The notes: generated from the letters alone by a model not told the origin. A stretch of 64,000 nt of DNA from Lachnospiraceae bacterium (GCA_900771995.1 CAAGQC010000087.1:1-64000), one strand, 5' to 3'. Shown: positions 25,646 through 34,816, counted from the stretch's first letter. Made by a program: numbers and translations.

Positions 25646-25943
25646 CAATATTTTTTACAATTGATATATTGTGAAACTTCCACTGATTTGTACAACTAAA
25701 TATATAAATACCCCATAATTTCAAGCTTTTTGGGGAATATGGTGTAATTTTATTAATGCGTATTTACGACTACTGGTTCACCTATATTTCCACAGAAAAT
25801 CCAGTATTTATGCGGGTGAATCGATTTTAGTCGTAAATTTACTGGAAGTTCACATTTATGCACTGGAATTTAAAATTTCAAGTCAGCATAAAGCGAATCC
25901 AGTGTAAGCAGTAATAGCACTTCCCCTATCACAGCCCTTTTGT
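25646..25943. other. non-coding AT-rich stretch with nested inverted repeats
   Basis: No gene seen. TTTACGACTA (25763-25772) is repeated inverted as TAGTCGTAAA (25828-25837); inside it TTCACC and GGTGAA form a second nested pair. An ACTGG/CCAGT motif recurs nearby. It could be the relic of a small mobile element or a structured RNA; nothing supports a specific name. Confidence 0.4.
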
Positions 25944-26229
25944 CTATATCAGACAAGGCAACGACTCCGCCCAATATGGCAGCTCATCTATAACAAGCAC
26001 AAACTTCTCGTCTCCGATATTTTTATCAATAAAATCAAAAACAGCCTCTGTAGTGTGAAAGCTGATACTCTCCACTCCCGGCATAAGCAGATCAACTACC
26101 TGCTTTGAAAACAGTTCCAGATTTCTATTTTTTCCGACTTTTGTTGCTGTATAAAAAATAGTCTTCTTGTCCATCTTTTTCATAGAATTCCTTTAACGAT
26201 GCCAGTTCTCTTTCTCTGCCGATAAACAT
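25944..26229 (-). pseudogene. broken N-terminal fragment of an archaeal-type (DEXX-box) AAA ATPase gene
   Basis: A GGGAGG site precedes ATG 26229, which encodes MFIGRERELASLKEFYEKDG, the hallmark start of this ATPase family, but the frame stops after about 34 codons. A shifted frame continues with KVGKNRNLELF and the Walker B-like VLVIDELPYWAE, then stops at 25944. The glycine-rich P-loop (normally RRRVGKT) is disrupted and everything beyond Walker B is missing. It is therefore a frameshifted, truncated remnant. Confidence 0.75.
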
Positions 26230-26260
26230 AAGAATTACCTCCCATCTTTGTTAAAAACAG

Positions 26261-26286
26261 TTTTGTTAAAATTGATTTTAACAAAA
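26261..26286. promoter_or_regulatory. perfect palindrome upstream of the ATPase pseudogene
   Basis: TTTTGTTAAAA, four bases (TTGA), TTTTAACAAAA: 11-bp perfect arms about 32 bases upstream of the pseudogene start. It looks like an operator or a small hairpin. The rest of 26287-26463 shows no gene. Confidence 0.5.
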
Positions 26287-26463
26287 TATTTCTGAACAAA
26301 GTTTAACATGACTCTTATGTTTTGCAATCTTTTTATTCGGTGTCGTATTCACTGATTTTCTTGTATCTACCATAGCTCTTATCACATTTTGTTACTGAGT
26401 AAGGCTTAGGGCTGGAAAAGGTTGCTCGTTTCTTTTTTATTTTTTCTGACAAATTTTGAGACA

Positions 26464-26499
26464 AGAAAAAGCCGGGATTATAAATCACCGACCTTTTCT
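26464..26499 (-). terminator. terminator of the TPR glycosyltransferase gene
   Basis: AGAAAAGGTCGG pairs with CCGGCTTTTTCT over 12 positions (two G-U), 8 bases beyond the gene end. The U-rich 3' arm serves as tract; the bases after it are mixed. Confidence 0.6.
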
Positions 26500-26506
26500 C
26501 AATAGA

Positions 26507-28699
26507 TTATTGTACTTCCTCTTCCAGATTATGTAGCAAAGTTTTGATTTCATCATCGTCAGGTGCATACTGTTGTACTTGACTTAATATGGCTTTCGCA
26601 GCAACGGTTTCTCCACTCTCCAGTTTCTGCTTTGCAATATTTTTCAATGAGATTACCATTTGTTGTAATTCCCTCTGTGCTTCATTTGCTTCTGTTATCT
26701 GCTGCTGCATTCTGTTGCGCACCATTTCCGCATAAGCCAGCATTACTTTTTCCAGCTTGGGATAAATGCCCAGGCACTTCTTCATGTTTTCCAATGCTTT
26801 TCGATCTTGTCCAGACTCGTAATATTCTTGCTGTTTTTTCAATTCCAGCGCCAACTGCAATTCATCTGGCAAGCCAACAGAATTTTCTTCCAAAACCTCT
26901 TCTTTGTAATAAGGTTTGTAAAAACTAATTACGCTTTCTGCATATGCCCAAAGTTTCTCCTCTATTCCAGCCGTCTCCATAAAGTTCTTTATCCCTTCTG
27001 CCAGACGGAACTCTGTATACCGCATATCAAAAAGTTTGTAACGGATATCGTCTGCTTCCATCCATTCAGAAAGCCTCTGTTTCCACGTATTCCATGATTT
27101 AGCAGATGCCCAGCATTCCATGCGTTTTAACGCTCTACGCCATACACGATAATCCACATAGTTCATTGCAGAAGCTACTTTTATTTTCTTCTCCACAGCA
27201 ATTTTCCAGACATTATTGTCTATCTCAAATATAGCATCCGGATACTTCGAAATTAATTCTTCATAATATTTGTCTAAAGTCTCCTCATTTTCTTCGCTTT
27301 TCCATAGGATCTTTGCTATTGTTATGCAAAAGTGCTGGTTCGACAAACTTCCAATAATATGATGCAAATTATGTAATTTTTCCACATCCCCCTGTTCTGC
27401 AAACTCCTTTTGCAATCTGTTCGCAACAGTACATAACTGTTTGATATTTTCATCCTCACCTACTAATTTCTGTATCAGATCCACATAAAATGAACAATAT
27501 TGCATCCTGCAACATGCATCCAATATTTTTTTTAATTTATCCTCATCTAGAAAAATACTTCTTTTATCCCATTCAATCTTTTCTATCGTTTGCTTTATAA
27601 TGTCTATTTTTTCACATCTGATTAATGCCGGTATACAAGTCATAAATGTTTCTGCCAGCAATAACTCATTGAACACTTCAGTGATTATTCCTGCCGTCTT
27701 AGCTTCCATAGTAGATCTATCATTTTTTACTTTTTTCTGACTACCGATATATCTCTGAAAATATGAGATACATCGTTCATCCTCATTAAGATAGCCATAT
27801 GTTCTGGCTCCTATCATGTCATAAAAGACAAGACAAACTTCCATTGCATCTAATTTATTTAATGGTTCCGCAAATGCCTTCTTCAGCCACTCTTCTTCCT
27901 CTGTATATCTTCCCAACCATTCTAAGGAAAGTAAAGTATATCCATACAAAGTTCCAATATGAACAGGCATATAGGTTAATTGATTTCTATATTTTTTCCA
28001 TTCCTCTAATCCTTCAGTACATGTTTTTATTACTTTTTCATAATCATGAACAGAAAAATATTCCTGTGCTAATTGGAAAATCCATCTTGGTTGTCCCGGT
28101 TTTTCCTTCCTGACTTCTAATAATAATTTTATATTTCTCCATGCATGTTTTACATGCTCTTCCTCTGTTTGATACACATATCCATAATGATGTGCAAAAT
28201 CATTAAATTCCTTTCTGGGTTCTTGAAAAGGAGTTAAATACTCATGGATTCTACCTGTAAAATGAATTTTCGAATTCATTTTTACCATCCTTGATGGATA
28301 GGAATCTGTATACAAGGTTCCTTCCATATTCATATAATTTCTTACAATGTACGATGCCGAATTGTACTTCTTATATTCTGCTGTCGTAAAAAAACGAATG
28401 ATCTCCTGCGGATTTTCAAACCATTCATCATCATCCAGATACATGAACCATTCCCCACATGCCTCTTTCAAACCGGCATTGCGGGCGGCTGCGAAATCAT
28501 TACACCAGGTAAAATCAATTATTTTATCTGCATACCTTTCTGCCAGTGCACGTTGCTCAGCATTACATCCTGTATCTACCAGTATGATTTCTGTAGGAAA
28601 TGCATTTTTAAAATAGAGAAGTGAGTTCAGACATTTCTCCATCTCATCTCTTCCTGAAATCAGCATAGAAATTGATAATAAAATATGATTTTTGTTCAT
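26507..28699 (-). CDS. family 2 glycosyltransferase with helical/TPR-like C-terminus, putative flagellin glycosyltransferase
   Basis: A 730-residue protein. The N-terminal 230 residues are a GT2 domain: ISMLISGRDEMEKCLNSL, EIILVDTGCN, DFAAARNAGLKEACGEW and the metal-binding YLDDDEW. The rest is about 480 residues of helical repeats, TPR-like in places, as in SunS/FlaGT-type protein glycosyltransferases that dock their protein substrate. It lies directly downstream of flagellin, behind the flagellin terminator, so low read-through expression is plausible. A role in sugar transfer onto flagellin Ser/Thr is inference from position. Confidence 0.75.
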   Translation of the reverse strand: MNKNHILLSISMLISGRDEMEKCLNSLLYFKNAFPTEIILVDTGCNAEQRALAERYADKIIDFTWCNDFAAARNAGLKEACGEWFMYLDDDEWFENPQEIIRFFTTAEYKKYNSASYIVRNYMNMEGTLYTDSYPSRMVKMNSKIHFTGRIHEYLTPFQEPRKEFNDFAHHYGYVYQTEEEHVKHAWRNIKLLLEVRKEKPGQPRWIFQLAQEYFSVHDYEKVIKTCTEGLEEWKKYRNQLTYMPVHIGTLYGYTLLSLEWLGRYTEEEEWLKKAFAEPLNKLDAMEVCLVFYDMIGARTYGYLNEDERCISYFQRYIGSQKKVKNDRSTMEAKTAGIITEVFNELLLAETFMTCIPALIRCEKIDIIKQTIEKIEWDKRSIFLDEDKLKKILDACCRMQYCSFYVDLIQKLVGEDENIKQLCTVANRLQKEFAEQGDVEKLHNLHHIIGSLSNQHFCITIAKILWKSEENEETLDKYYEELISKYPDAIFEIDNNVWKIAVEKKIKVASAMNYVDYRVWRRALKRMECWASAKSWNTWKQRLSEWMEADDIRYKLFDMRYTEFRLAEGIKNFMETAGIEEKLWAYAESVISFYKPYYKEEVLEENSVGLPDELQLALELKKQQEYYESGQDRKALENMKKCLGIYPKLEKVMLAYAEMVRNRMQQQITEANEAQRELQQMVISLKNIAKQKLESGETVAAKAILSQVQQYAPDDDEIKTLLHNLEEEVQ

Positions 28700-28724
28700 G
28701 TATGGAATCCTTTCCGCTTTACAA

Positions 28725-28764
28725 AGAGAAAAAGGACCCGGCCGTAAAGCCGAGCCCTTCTCTT
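28725..28764 (-). terminator. flagellin terminator
   Basis: In minus orientation AGAG-AAGGGCTCGGC and GGCCGGGTCCTT form a long stem followed by TTTCTCTTTG. It starts 31 bases after the flagellin stop and lies upstream of the TPR glycosyltransferase start, so it would strongly reduce transcript level into that gene. Confidence 0.8.
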
Positions 28765-28794
28765 ATTGCTATGTTAGATGCTCTAACTGATTGA

Positions 28795-30225
28795 TTACTG
28801 TAACAGAGACAATACGCCCTGGTTAGACTGGTTAGCCTGAGCCAACATTGCCTGACCTGCCTGAGACAGGATATTGTTGTTGGAGTACTTAACCATCTCT
28901 GTAGCCATATCTGTATCACGGATAGCAGATTCAGCGCTTGTGGTGTTCTCTACAACATTATCCAGGTTGCTAATGGTGTGCTCCAGTCTGTTCTGAACTG
29001 CACCGAGAGCAGATCTCTGAGTAGATACCTTCTGAATAGCTTCCTTAATGGTCTCGATAGCGTTATCAGCATTGGTAGATGTAGCACCGTCTACTCTTAA
29101 GCCGTTTACGCCAAGACCCTTAGCGGACATTGCATCCAGATTCAGTTCAATCTTGTTGTTAGAAGTTGCGTCAGCGCCTACATGCAGAGACAGCTTCAAG
29201 CTACCCATCTGATCCTGTGTAGACTGAATATTCTTTGCCGGGGTAACCGTTGCCACATTGCCAAATGCATCATACAATGTCTTATCCTTCAACTGTGTAG
29301 TAGTGATATCATTACCGGATGTGGTGCTAGTAAAGTAATTGCTTAACGCATTTTGAGAAACTTTGTTGCCATCCTTGTCATAATATACTGCGCGATCAGA
29401 TTTTGCTGCCTTAGAAACTGCTTTGGAATCCAATGTTACAGTGTCGGAAAGTGCAACCGTACCCGTATTATTCTTGCCACCTTCAACAGTTAATGTAATA
29501 CCTGTATCTACACCATCTTTTGTTACTTTACCAGTAGATGATACATCATAGCCATCAACGGAAATTGCAACATTAGTGGTCGCGGTTCCATCAACACCAG
29601 CAGCAATTGTAATTCTTGCTCCGCTCTTCTGTAACGCCTTCAGCAAATCATTCTGGACATCTGCTGCCGCAGTAGCTGTAGCTGCAGTGACCTTAATCTT
29701 AGCTCCCGTATTAGAACCTGTTGCAGTAACATCTTTTCCGCCAACAAATGTTGCTGCTGCAGCAGTTTCTGCGCCATAAGCGTAGCTATAGCCCTTAGCA
29801 GCATCCTTATCACCCTTTAACAGGTAGGTCTCGTTGAACTTGGTTGTCTCAGCAACACGATCAATTTCAGTGGTCAGCTGATCGATTTCGTTCTGGATGT
29901 AAGTTCTATCATTCTCGGAATTGGTTCCGTTGGAAGCCTTAACAGCCAGCTCGTTCATTCTCTGCAGCATGTCCTGAACTTCGTTCAGTGCACCTTCAGC
30001 GGTCTGTACAGTGGAGATACCGTCTTCTGCGTTAGCGGAAGCCTGTGTCAGTCCTCTGATCTGTTTTCTCATTTTTTCACTGATGGATAATCCTGCTGCA
30101 TCATCTGCTGCACGGTTGATCTTGTAACCGGAAGACAGCTTCTCAGTTGACTTTGCCTGAGAGCTCTGAGTCAAACCTAACATTCTGTTAGAGTTCATAG
30201 CGGTAAGATTGTGTTGTACTACCAT
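28795..30225 (-). CDS. flagellin
   Basis: Filament subunit, 476 residues. The conserved N-terminal D0/D1 (VVQHNLTAMNSNRMLGLTQ, LSSGYKINRAADDAAGLSISEKMR) and C-terminal D1/D0 (AVQNRLEHTISNLDNVVENT, SAESAIRDTDMATEM, ILSQAGQAMLAQANQ) are intact. The middle (about residues 150-360) is variable, rich in Thr, Ala, Asp and Gly, and offers many Ser/Thr for glycosylation. The ATG at 30225 follows AAGGAGG; upstream in-frame codons are leader. Expression uses a sigma-28 type promoter and probably CsrA control. Glycosyltransferase genes flank it on both sides. Confidence 0.96.
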   Translation of the reverse strand: MVVQHNLTAMNSNRMLGLTQSSQAKSTEKLSSGYKINRAADDAAGLSISEKMRKQIRGLTQASANAEDGISTVQTAEGALNEVQDMLQRMNELAVKASNGTNSENDRTYIQNEIDQLTTEIDRVAETTKFNETYLLKGDKDAAKGYSYAYGAETAAAATFVGGKDVTATGSNTGAKIKVTAATATAAADVQNDLLKALQKSGARITIAAGVDGTATTNVAISVDGYDVSSTGKVTKDGVDTGITLTVEGGKNNTGTVALSDTVTLDSKAVSKAAKSDRAVYYDKDGNKVSQNALSNYFTSTTSGNDITTTQLKDKTLYDAFGNVATVTPAKNIQSTQDQMGSLKLSLHVGADATSNNKIELNLDAMSAKGLGVNGLRVDGATSTNADNAIETIKEAIQKVSTQRSALGAVQNRLEHTISNLDNVVENTTSAESAIRDTDMATEMVKYSNNNILSQAGQAMLAQANQSNQGVLSLLQ

Positions 30226-30246
30226 AATATATTCCTCCTTGAATTG

Positions 30247-30311
30247 ACGAGCGCTTCCCTGCGCTCCGTTATTTGCTTTGGCAATGTCAGTTTCAAGTTC
30301 GCACATCCTGT
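30247..30311 (-). promoter_or_regulatory. candidate CsrA-binding sites in the flagellin mRNA leader
   Basis: ACAGGATGT at 30303-30311 closely matches the CsrA consensus core (ACA-GGAUGU with one R missing). At 30247-30269 a hairpin with stem GAGCGC/GCGCTC presents AGGGAA, a GGA motif, in its loop. The ribosome site AAGGAGGAA offers a third GGA. This layout resembles the hag leader of Bacillus subtilis, where CsrA represses and FliW relieves; csrA and fliW are in this window. Binding is untested. Confidence 0.6.
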
Positions 30312-30412
30312 CACTTTCATCGCCATTATCTTCTTCATCTCCAGCGTGCGAAACCTTTAATTCAGAAGAATGGTTAGGTAAGCAATTATTTTATTTGCTT
30401 TACTTGATAAGT

Positions 30413-30438
30413 ATATCGGAGAGGTTTTGGGAAACTTA
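30413..30438 (-). promoter_or_regulatory. sigma-28 (sigma-D) type promoter of flagellin
   Basis: TAAG (30435-30438) and TCCGATAT (30413-30420) match the TAAA / GCCGATAT consensus with 14 bases between (15 if TTAA is taken). It gives a leader of about 180 bases before the flagellin ATG. Confidence 0.8.
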
Positions 30439-30469
30439 ACCCCTTTTTTAAAAAAATGTTGACTAAAAA

Positions 30470-31999
30470 TTAGATTTTTTCTTCTATGTTCTGTTTGAGT
30501 TTTATAAATCCTTCATCCTCCGGCAATATTTTCATCCATTCATTTACTTCCGCCAATGCCTCTGACAGATTATCTTCCATTAACATTTCAATCTTTTTCT
30601 TATTCATATAAACAAATTCTGTTTCGTTATGTAAAATAGCTGCAACATTTTGCCCCAGTTCTATATTGGCCTTTATGAACTGTTTCTCAAAATAGTCTTT
30701 TTTCGTTATTGTCTCTTTTATTTTTTTATACGCTTCCTTATAATTCTCTTTCAGCAATAATTCCACAATATCCGCATTGAATTTACAATAATAGAAATCA
30801 CAATTCTGTAACAGAAGACTATTTCTGGCACAATTCATAAGATTCTTTTCTACAATTTGTTTACTATCATAATCATCCCAGAAATCATACAGTTTGATAA
30901 GGAATCTAAAATAATCTGCATTTCCGCCATTCGGAATTTTTTCTGGAACTGCACATATAATTCCAAAAATTTCGCAACATTTATTAAATATCTGTTCATC
31001 TTCCAATATATTCTGATGAAGTAACCAATCGCATAAATATGTATATTTTCCCCTAGCTCCCAGTCTCATTGCCATACGGCATGGCGTTGATGAAAGCACG
31101 GAATAGATGTCTTCTATTTTTTGTCGACTGTCATCTCTGTTACTTAGAACCAAGTTAAAAACATCGATATTCTCCTGAAGATACACGTTTATCAGCCATT
31201 CTATTGTATTACTGGAGATACTGCCGCATTTTTGCAAAAGAAAAGATACATCCCTCTCTAATAAAACTCTGGGGGCATTGGTTCTCTCCTCCACAACATT
31301 GTAATCCCTGACTTCCGGATAGACATAATACCTGTAAAGTGCTTCCGGCATTATCCCCACTCGATTTGACATAAGCAATGCTTCCCTGACAAATAAGGTA
31401 TCTGAACCATAAGGTATAATATTACAATTAGACAAATTCATCTTTTTAATCACATCAAGCCTGTACATTTTGGCCCAATGTGTCCTCATTACTTGATAAT
31501 ACTGAGGAAAACAGCTTTCAAATAATGCCCCCTCTAGAATAACATTGCTCTGTATATTCCGGATCCCCCTCACTTTCATGGTATCTGCATCGACAAAAAG
31601 TGAGCCGCATGCAGCCATATCCAGATCGTTGCTCCCCATATAAGCAACCATTTTTTCAAAACAGTCCGGCTCGAGTTCATCATCTGCATCCACTCTGCAA
31701 AAAAATCCTCCTTTATCACCGGCCATATGCAAAATTTGAGGAATCCCGTACTCCCATGCAATAGCATGTCCTTTTGTTTTATCAAAATAGGTCAAAGAAA
31801 AGCGTGAATCTTCTTTTATATATTCGTAAATCATTTCCCGAACATCCACATTAGAGCAATTATCATAAATTATGCATTGAAAATTTTGGTATGTCTGTTT
31901 TTTTATGCTATCCAGAGCTCTTAGCAAATAATCTTTACCAAGTTGATACGTCTGTGTATAGACATATACCGTATTTCCATTCCTTTCCGTGTAATTCAT
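30470..31999 (-). CDS. family 2 glycosyltransferase upstream of flagellin
   Basis: A 509-residue protein. GT2 domain in the first 230 residues: YVYTQTYQLGKDYLLRALDSI, QCIIYDNCSN, and the metal-binding CRVDADDELEPDCF; the later part is helical. Three starts are possible: TTG 32053, ATG 32026 and ATG 31999; the last has GGAG upstream, though at a rather long spacing, and begins at the conserved region. It is the last gene of the run beginning at 39463, with flagellin immediately following, and probably adds a sugar to the flagellin glycan (inference). Confidence 0.78.
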   Translation of the reverse strand: MNYTERNGNTVYVYTQTYQLGKDYLLRALDSIKKQTYQNFQCIIYDNCSNVDVREMIYEYIKEDSRFSLTYFDKTKGHAIAWEYGIPQILHMAGDKGGFFCRVDADDELEPDCFEKMVAYMGSNDLDMAACGSLFVDADTMKVRGIRNIQSNVILEGALFESCFPQYYQVMRTHWAKMYRLDVIKKMNLSNCNIIPYGSDTLFVREALLMSNRVGIMPEALYRYYVYPEVRDYNVVEERTNAPRVLLERDVSFLLQKCGSISSNTIEWLINVYLQENIDVFNLVLSNRDDSRQKIEDIYSVLSSTPCRMAMRLGARGKYTYLCDWLLHQNILEDEQIFNKCCEIFGIICAVPEKIPNGGNADYFRFLIKLYDFWDDYDSKQIVEKNLMNCARNSLLLQNCDFYYCKFNADIVELLLKENYKEAYKKIKETITKKDYFEKQFIKANIELGQNVAAILHNETEFVYMNKKKIEMLMEDNLSEALAEVNEWMKILPEDEGFIKLKQNIEEKI

Positions 32000-32053
32000 T
32001 TTATCAATATCTCCGTTTTCTTTCATTCTCTGATTTCTGTAGCAATTGCGCAA

Positions 32054-32926
32054 TCAGTTATTCTGTTTCAGCGCATAATTTTCAAACAGGAAATAATATT
32101 CATCCCTTTGTTTATAGTTCCATTGCATTTTTCTACAGACAAATCCAATTTCAAACATGTCCGTAACCAGATTCGAACAATAATATGGACTTGTTCCATA
32201 ATTCATATATCCACTATCCATAACCTTATCATCCAGCCTGATGAATCTTTCATTTCTGGTTTTGCTCATTACAACATATTTTGCCCTGGAAAGCTGCTTA
32301 ATAAAATTCGGAATATCTGTTACGTAGTCAATAATTCCTGCCATATAATATAGATCTACCTTAATATCCGGTAATTTTTCTTTATTTATATCACAAATTA
32401 CGGTCTCTGAGTTTCTTTCACAATAATCCAATCCGTAGTATTTGATATCTTTGCATAAGAATTCTTTTAACAATTCCTCTCCACATCCGATATCCATTAA
32501 AACTTTCACATCTTCAGGAATAAGCTGTGACATAGCCCGTGCTCTATCTTTCCATCCTTGTCGCTGCCTGTTTAATGCATTAGTATCGCTTTGCTCAAAT
32601 TCCTGCCAGCTTTTATCTGCATATACCTCATGGTAAAATTTGCTATCTAATTTCCAGCCATTGAAGAAATGTATATTCTCAATTAATCCGTATTTTTCAA
32701 GTTTCTTCTTGATTTCTTCATATTTTCGTGTATCATTTACAATAACAATCAGATCATCTGGCTTTTCGTTTCTCAAATACTCATAAGAATGTACCCTTTT
32801 TGAAACTCCACAAATACCATATTCACCTTCTTGTTCATCTAACAAATATTCTAAGCTTATAAATCTATCAACTGTATACAGCTTTAAAGCCCATTCTCCA
32901 GCCGGACATCCTATTATTTTTTTCAT
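32054..32926 (-). CDS. class I SAM-dependent methyltransferase with an N-terminal sensor-like domain
   Basis: A 290-residue protein. Residues about 140-230 form a class I methyltransferase core: motif I VLMDIGCGEELLKEF, then YYGLDYCERNSETV and a later VDLYYMAGIIDY. The first 100 residues (KIIGCPAGEWALKLYTVDRF, DDLIVIVNDTRKYEEI) look like a separate Rossmann-like module of the kind found in sugar-modifying proteins. GGAGGT precedes the ATG; only 3 bases separate it from the upstream mutase gene. It may methylate the flagellin glycan or its amino-acid substituent (inference). Confidence 0.72.
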   Translation of the reverse strand: MKKIIGCPAGEWALKLYTVDRFISLEYLLDEQEGEYGICGVSKRVHSYEYLRNEKPDDLIVIVNDTRKYEEIKKKLEKYGLIENIHFFNGWKLDSKFYHEVYADKSWQEFEQSDTNALNRQRQGWKDRARAMSQLIPEDVKVLMDIGCGEELLKEFLCKDIKYYGLDYCERNSETVICDINKEKLPDIKVDLYYMAGIIDYVTDIPNFIKQLSRAKYVVMSKTRNERFIRLDDKVMDSGYMNYGTSPYYCSNLVTDMFEIGFVCRKMQWNYKQRDEYYFLFENYALKQNN

Positions 32927-32929
32927 GAA

Positions 32930-34816
32930 TCAACCTCCGTATTTTGTATTTAAAATATATTTTGCCTGCGGTATATTACTAATGCATCTATTTATCCGAA
33001 CATCCACTGGCAATATCGCTCCGTTCTCAACGACCTCTACTCCGCCATTTTTTATTTGTGTCTGCCAGTTTTTTGCCATTAAAAACTCTTCGGAATCAGA
33101 CCATAATTGAGGAACCGGAAGCCATCCCGCAGCAAATGCAATATACAGTCCCGCTGGCGAATATAAATTTTCAATGTTTTCTTCCATTGCTTTCAGGATT
33201 TTTCTGGCATCCCTTTCCAGTCGATACTGTCTTTCTCTTATTTGTTCTTCCGCCTCTGAGGCAATTCCCAAATTCCATTTTTGAGTTCTATACTCCTTCA
33301 GCGCATATCTTGTTATCTTTATACTTTCATTTATAATATCCGGTGTGGCCAGATATAATGCCTCGCTATAACTCACCACATGAATAATTTCCGGACTATA
33401 GATATTCTTAGGATCAATATCATCCATCATTGCTGTAACCGCTGCCAGTTGTGCCTTGGCTTCATTAATATCCGGCTTAAAAAAATCCAATCCTGCTCTT
33501 GTTTGAAGTATTACCCTGAAATTATTATCCTCCAATTCTTTGACCAGTCTTAGCAAAACTCTTGATTTTGCCAAATCCTGCACTCCCCATGTGCTCCTTG
33601 GAGTGTTTAGCATATTTTGCAATACAAAATATTTTGCGCCACACTTCTTAGCCATTTTAGCCGCCAAAACAGTGGATATGATATACGTAGTATCATCACA
33701 CCCGCGAAACGCAAAATGATGCGATACATTTGCTTCTATGGTTTTATTTATTGACGCAATATATTTTATTGTAGCGATGTGCTCTTTCAAATTCCGATAT
33801 AATGAGTTAGGTCCTCTGCCATCCAATTCGTCAAACCACCACAAGGATAATGCATGCCATGCAATATTTATCGTTCGCTCATACATCTCTGCCATTCTAC
33901 ATACATTTTGCGTTGCAGAGTACGTTCGCACCAGCATAGGTTTCGCTGCATTCCAAATATCTATATATTCCTTTTCCGAATTGACTGGGACACCTCCACC
34001 GTTTATTTTATCATTCCAGTTTTCTCCAAAATTTGATTGGGATAGTTGCGATGAACCAATCGACAAAATATCCAAATATCCAGCCTGTGCTAATTCTTTA
34101 CACCACCCCATATATTTTTTTACACATTCTTCTCTTGTCAAATCCGGATCATATGGTCCGGAATGTGCCCTGATAAGTGGTTGAAAACCATTTTCAAAGT
34201 TGTGATCCAATCGTTTGACTAGTGTATCTTTTCTGGTGGCATACTCCGGATATTTTTTAGCAATCAGTTTCGCTTCCGACTTATAATCTTCCTTTTTTAT
34301 TATATTTCTCCCAAATTCCTGTATTTTTCTATCATATTTACAGCCCGATACAATATGTTCCGGAATATCTTCTTTCGGTATCCCCATAACCATAAGAGTC
34401 TCTTCCGGAGATTCTCCGCCTCTAAAAGTGCATATTCTCCCACTATATTCTCTTTCTATTTCATCACACGCTGGTTTTAACCCCGCAAAATATATGCTTT
34501 TCACATTCGCTGACAGGCTTTCAAAATATTGTTCCTTTTTTAATAATGCAACCAGTCTTCCAAAAATATTGACAGCATCTCTTGGATCCAATCGATAAGA
34601 AACCCCTATATGATTAATCTTATTAGACTTAATCCAATCCAATATTATTCTTTGACTCTCTTCACTCTCTAGTGTTTCCAATGCCTTCTGAACACGTAGC
34701 GGAGAAACTATAACTTTATAATTACATTCTCTGAGCAGTGATACCGCTGCATCTATCCCCATTGTATGTGCATCCACTAAGGTTTTCATCAAACCAAAAA
34801 CTTCTTCATGTCTCAT
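32930..34816 (-). CDS. cobalamin-dependent mutase-like protein (methylaspartate mutase E related, with N-terminal B12-binding-like domain)
   Basis: A 628-residue protein. The N-terminus carries DAHTMG at about residue 16, like the DxHxxG cobalamin ligand motif, followed by a Rossmann-like stretch (CNYKVIVSPLRV, NHIGVSYRLDPRD) and a GG motif (FRGGESPEET), as in B12-binding domains. From about residue 200 the protein looks like a TIM barrel related to the glutamate mutase E subunit (LAQAGYLDILSIGSSQ, GGGVPVNSEKEY). Glutamate mutase makes 3-methylaspartate from glutamate with two subunits; here both parts seem fused. An aminomutase or another carbon-skeleton mutase is the alternative. The substrate is unknown. 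Confidence 0.6.
   Translation of the reverse strand: MRHEEVFGLMKTLVDAHTMGIDAAVSLLRECNYKVIVSPLRVQKALETLESEESQRIILDWIKSNKINHIGVSYRLDPRDAVNIFGRLVALLKKEQYFESLSANVKSIYFAGLKPACDEIEREYSGRICTFRGGESPEETLMVMGIPKEDIPEHIVSGCKYDRKIQEFGRNIIKKEDYKSEAKLIAKKYPEYATRKDTLVKRLDHNFENGFQPLIRAHSGPYDPDLTREECVKKYMGWCKELAQAGYLDILSIGSSQLSQSNFGENWNDKINGGGVPVNSEKEYIDIWNAAKPMLVRTYSATQNVCRMAEMYERTINIAWHALSLWWFDELDGRGPNSLYRNLKEHIATIKYIASINKTIEANVSHHFAFRGCDDTTYIISTVLAAKMAKKCGAKYFVLQNMLNTPRSTWGVQDLAKSRVLLRLVKELEDNNFRVILQTRAGLDFFKPDINEAKAQLAAVTAMMDDIDPKNIYSPEIIHVVSYSEALYLATPDIINESIKITRYALKEYRTQKWNLGIASEAEEQIRERQYRLERDARKILKAMEENIENLYSPAGLYIAFAAGWLPVPQLWSDSEEFLMAKNWQTQIKNGGVEVVENGAILPVDVRINRCISNIPQAKYILNTKYGG

Noticed and set aside
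30226..30306. N-terminal extension of flagellin upstream of ATG 30225
   Set aside because: This stretch is the leader with CsrA-like sites and the ribosome site; flagellins begin at the conserved residues just after ATG 30225.
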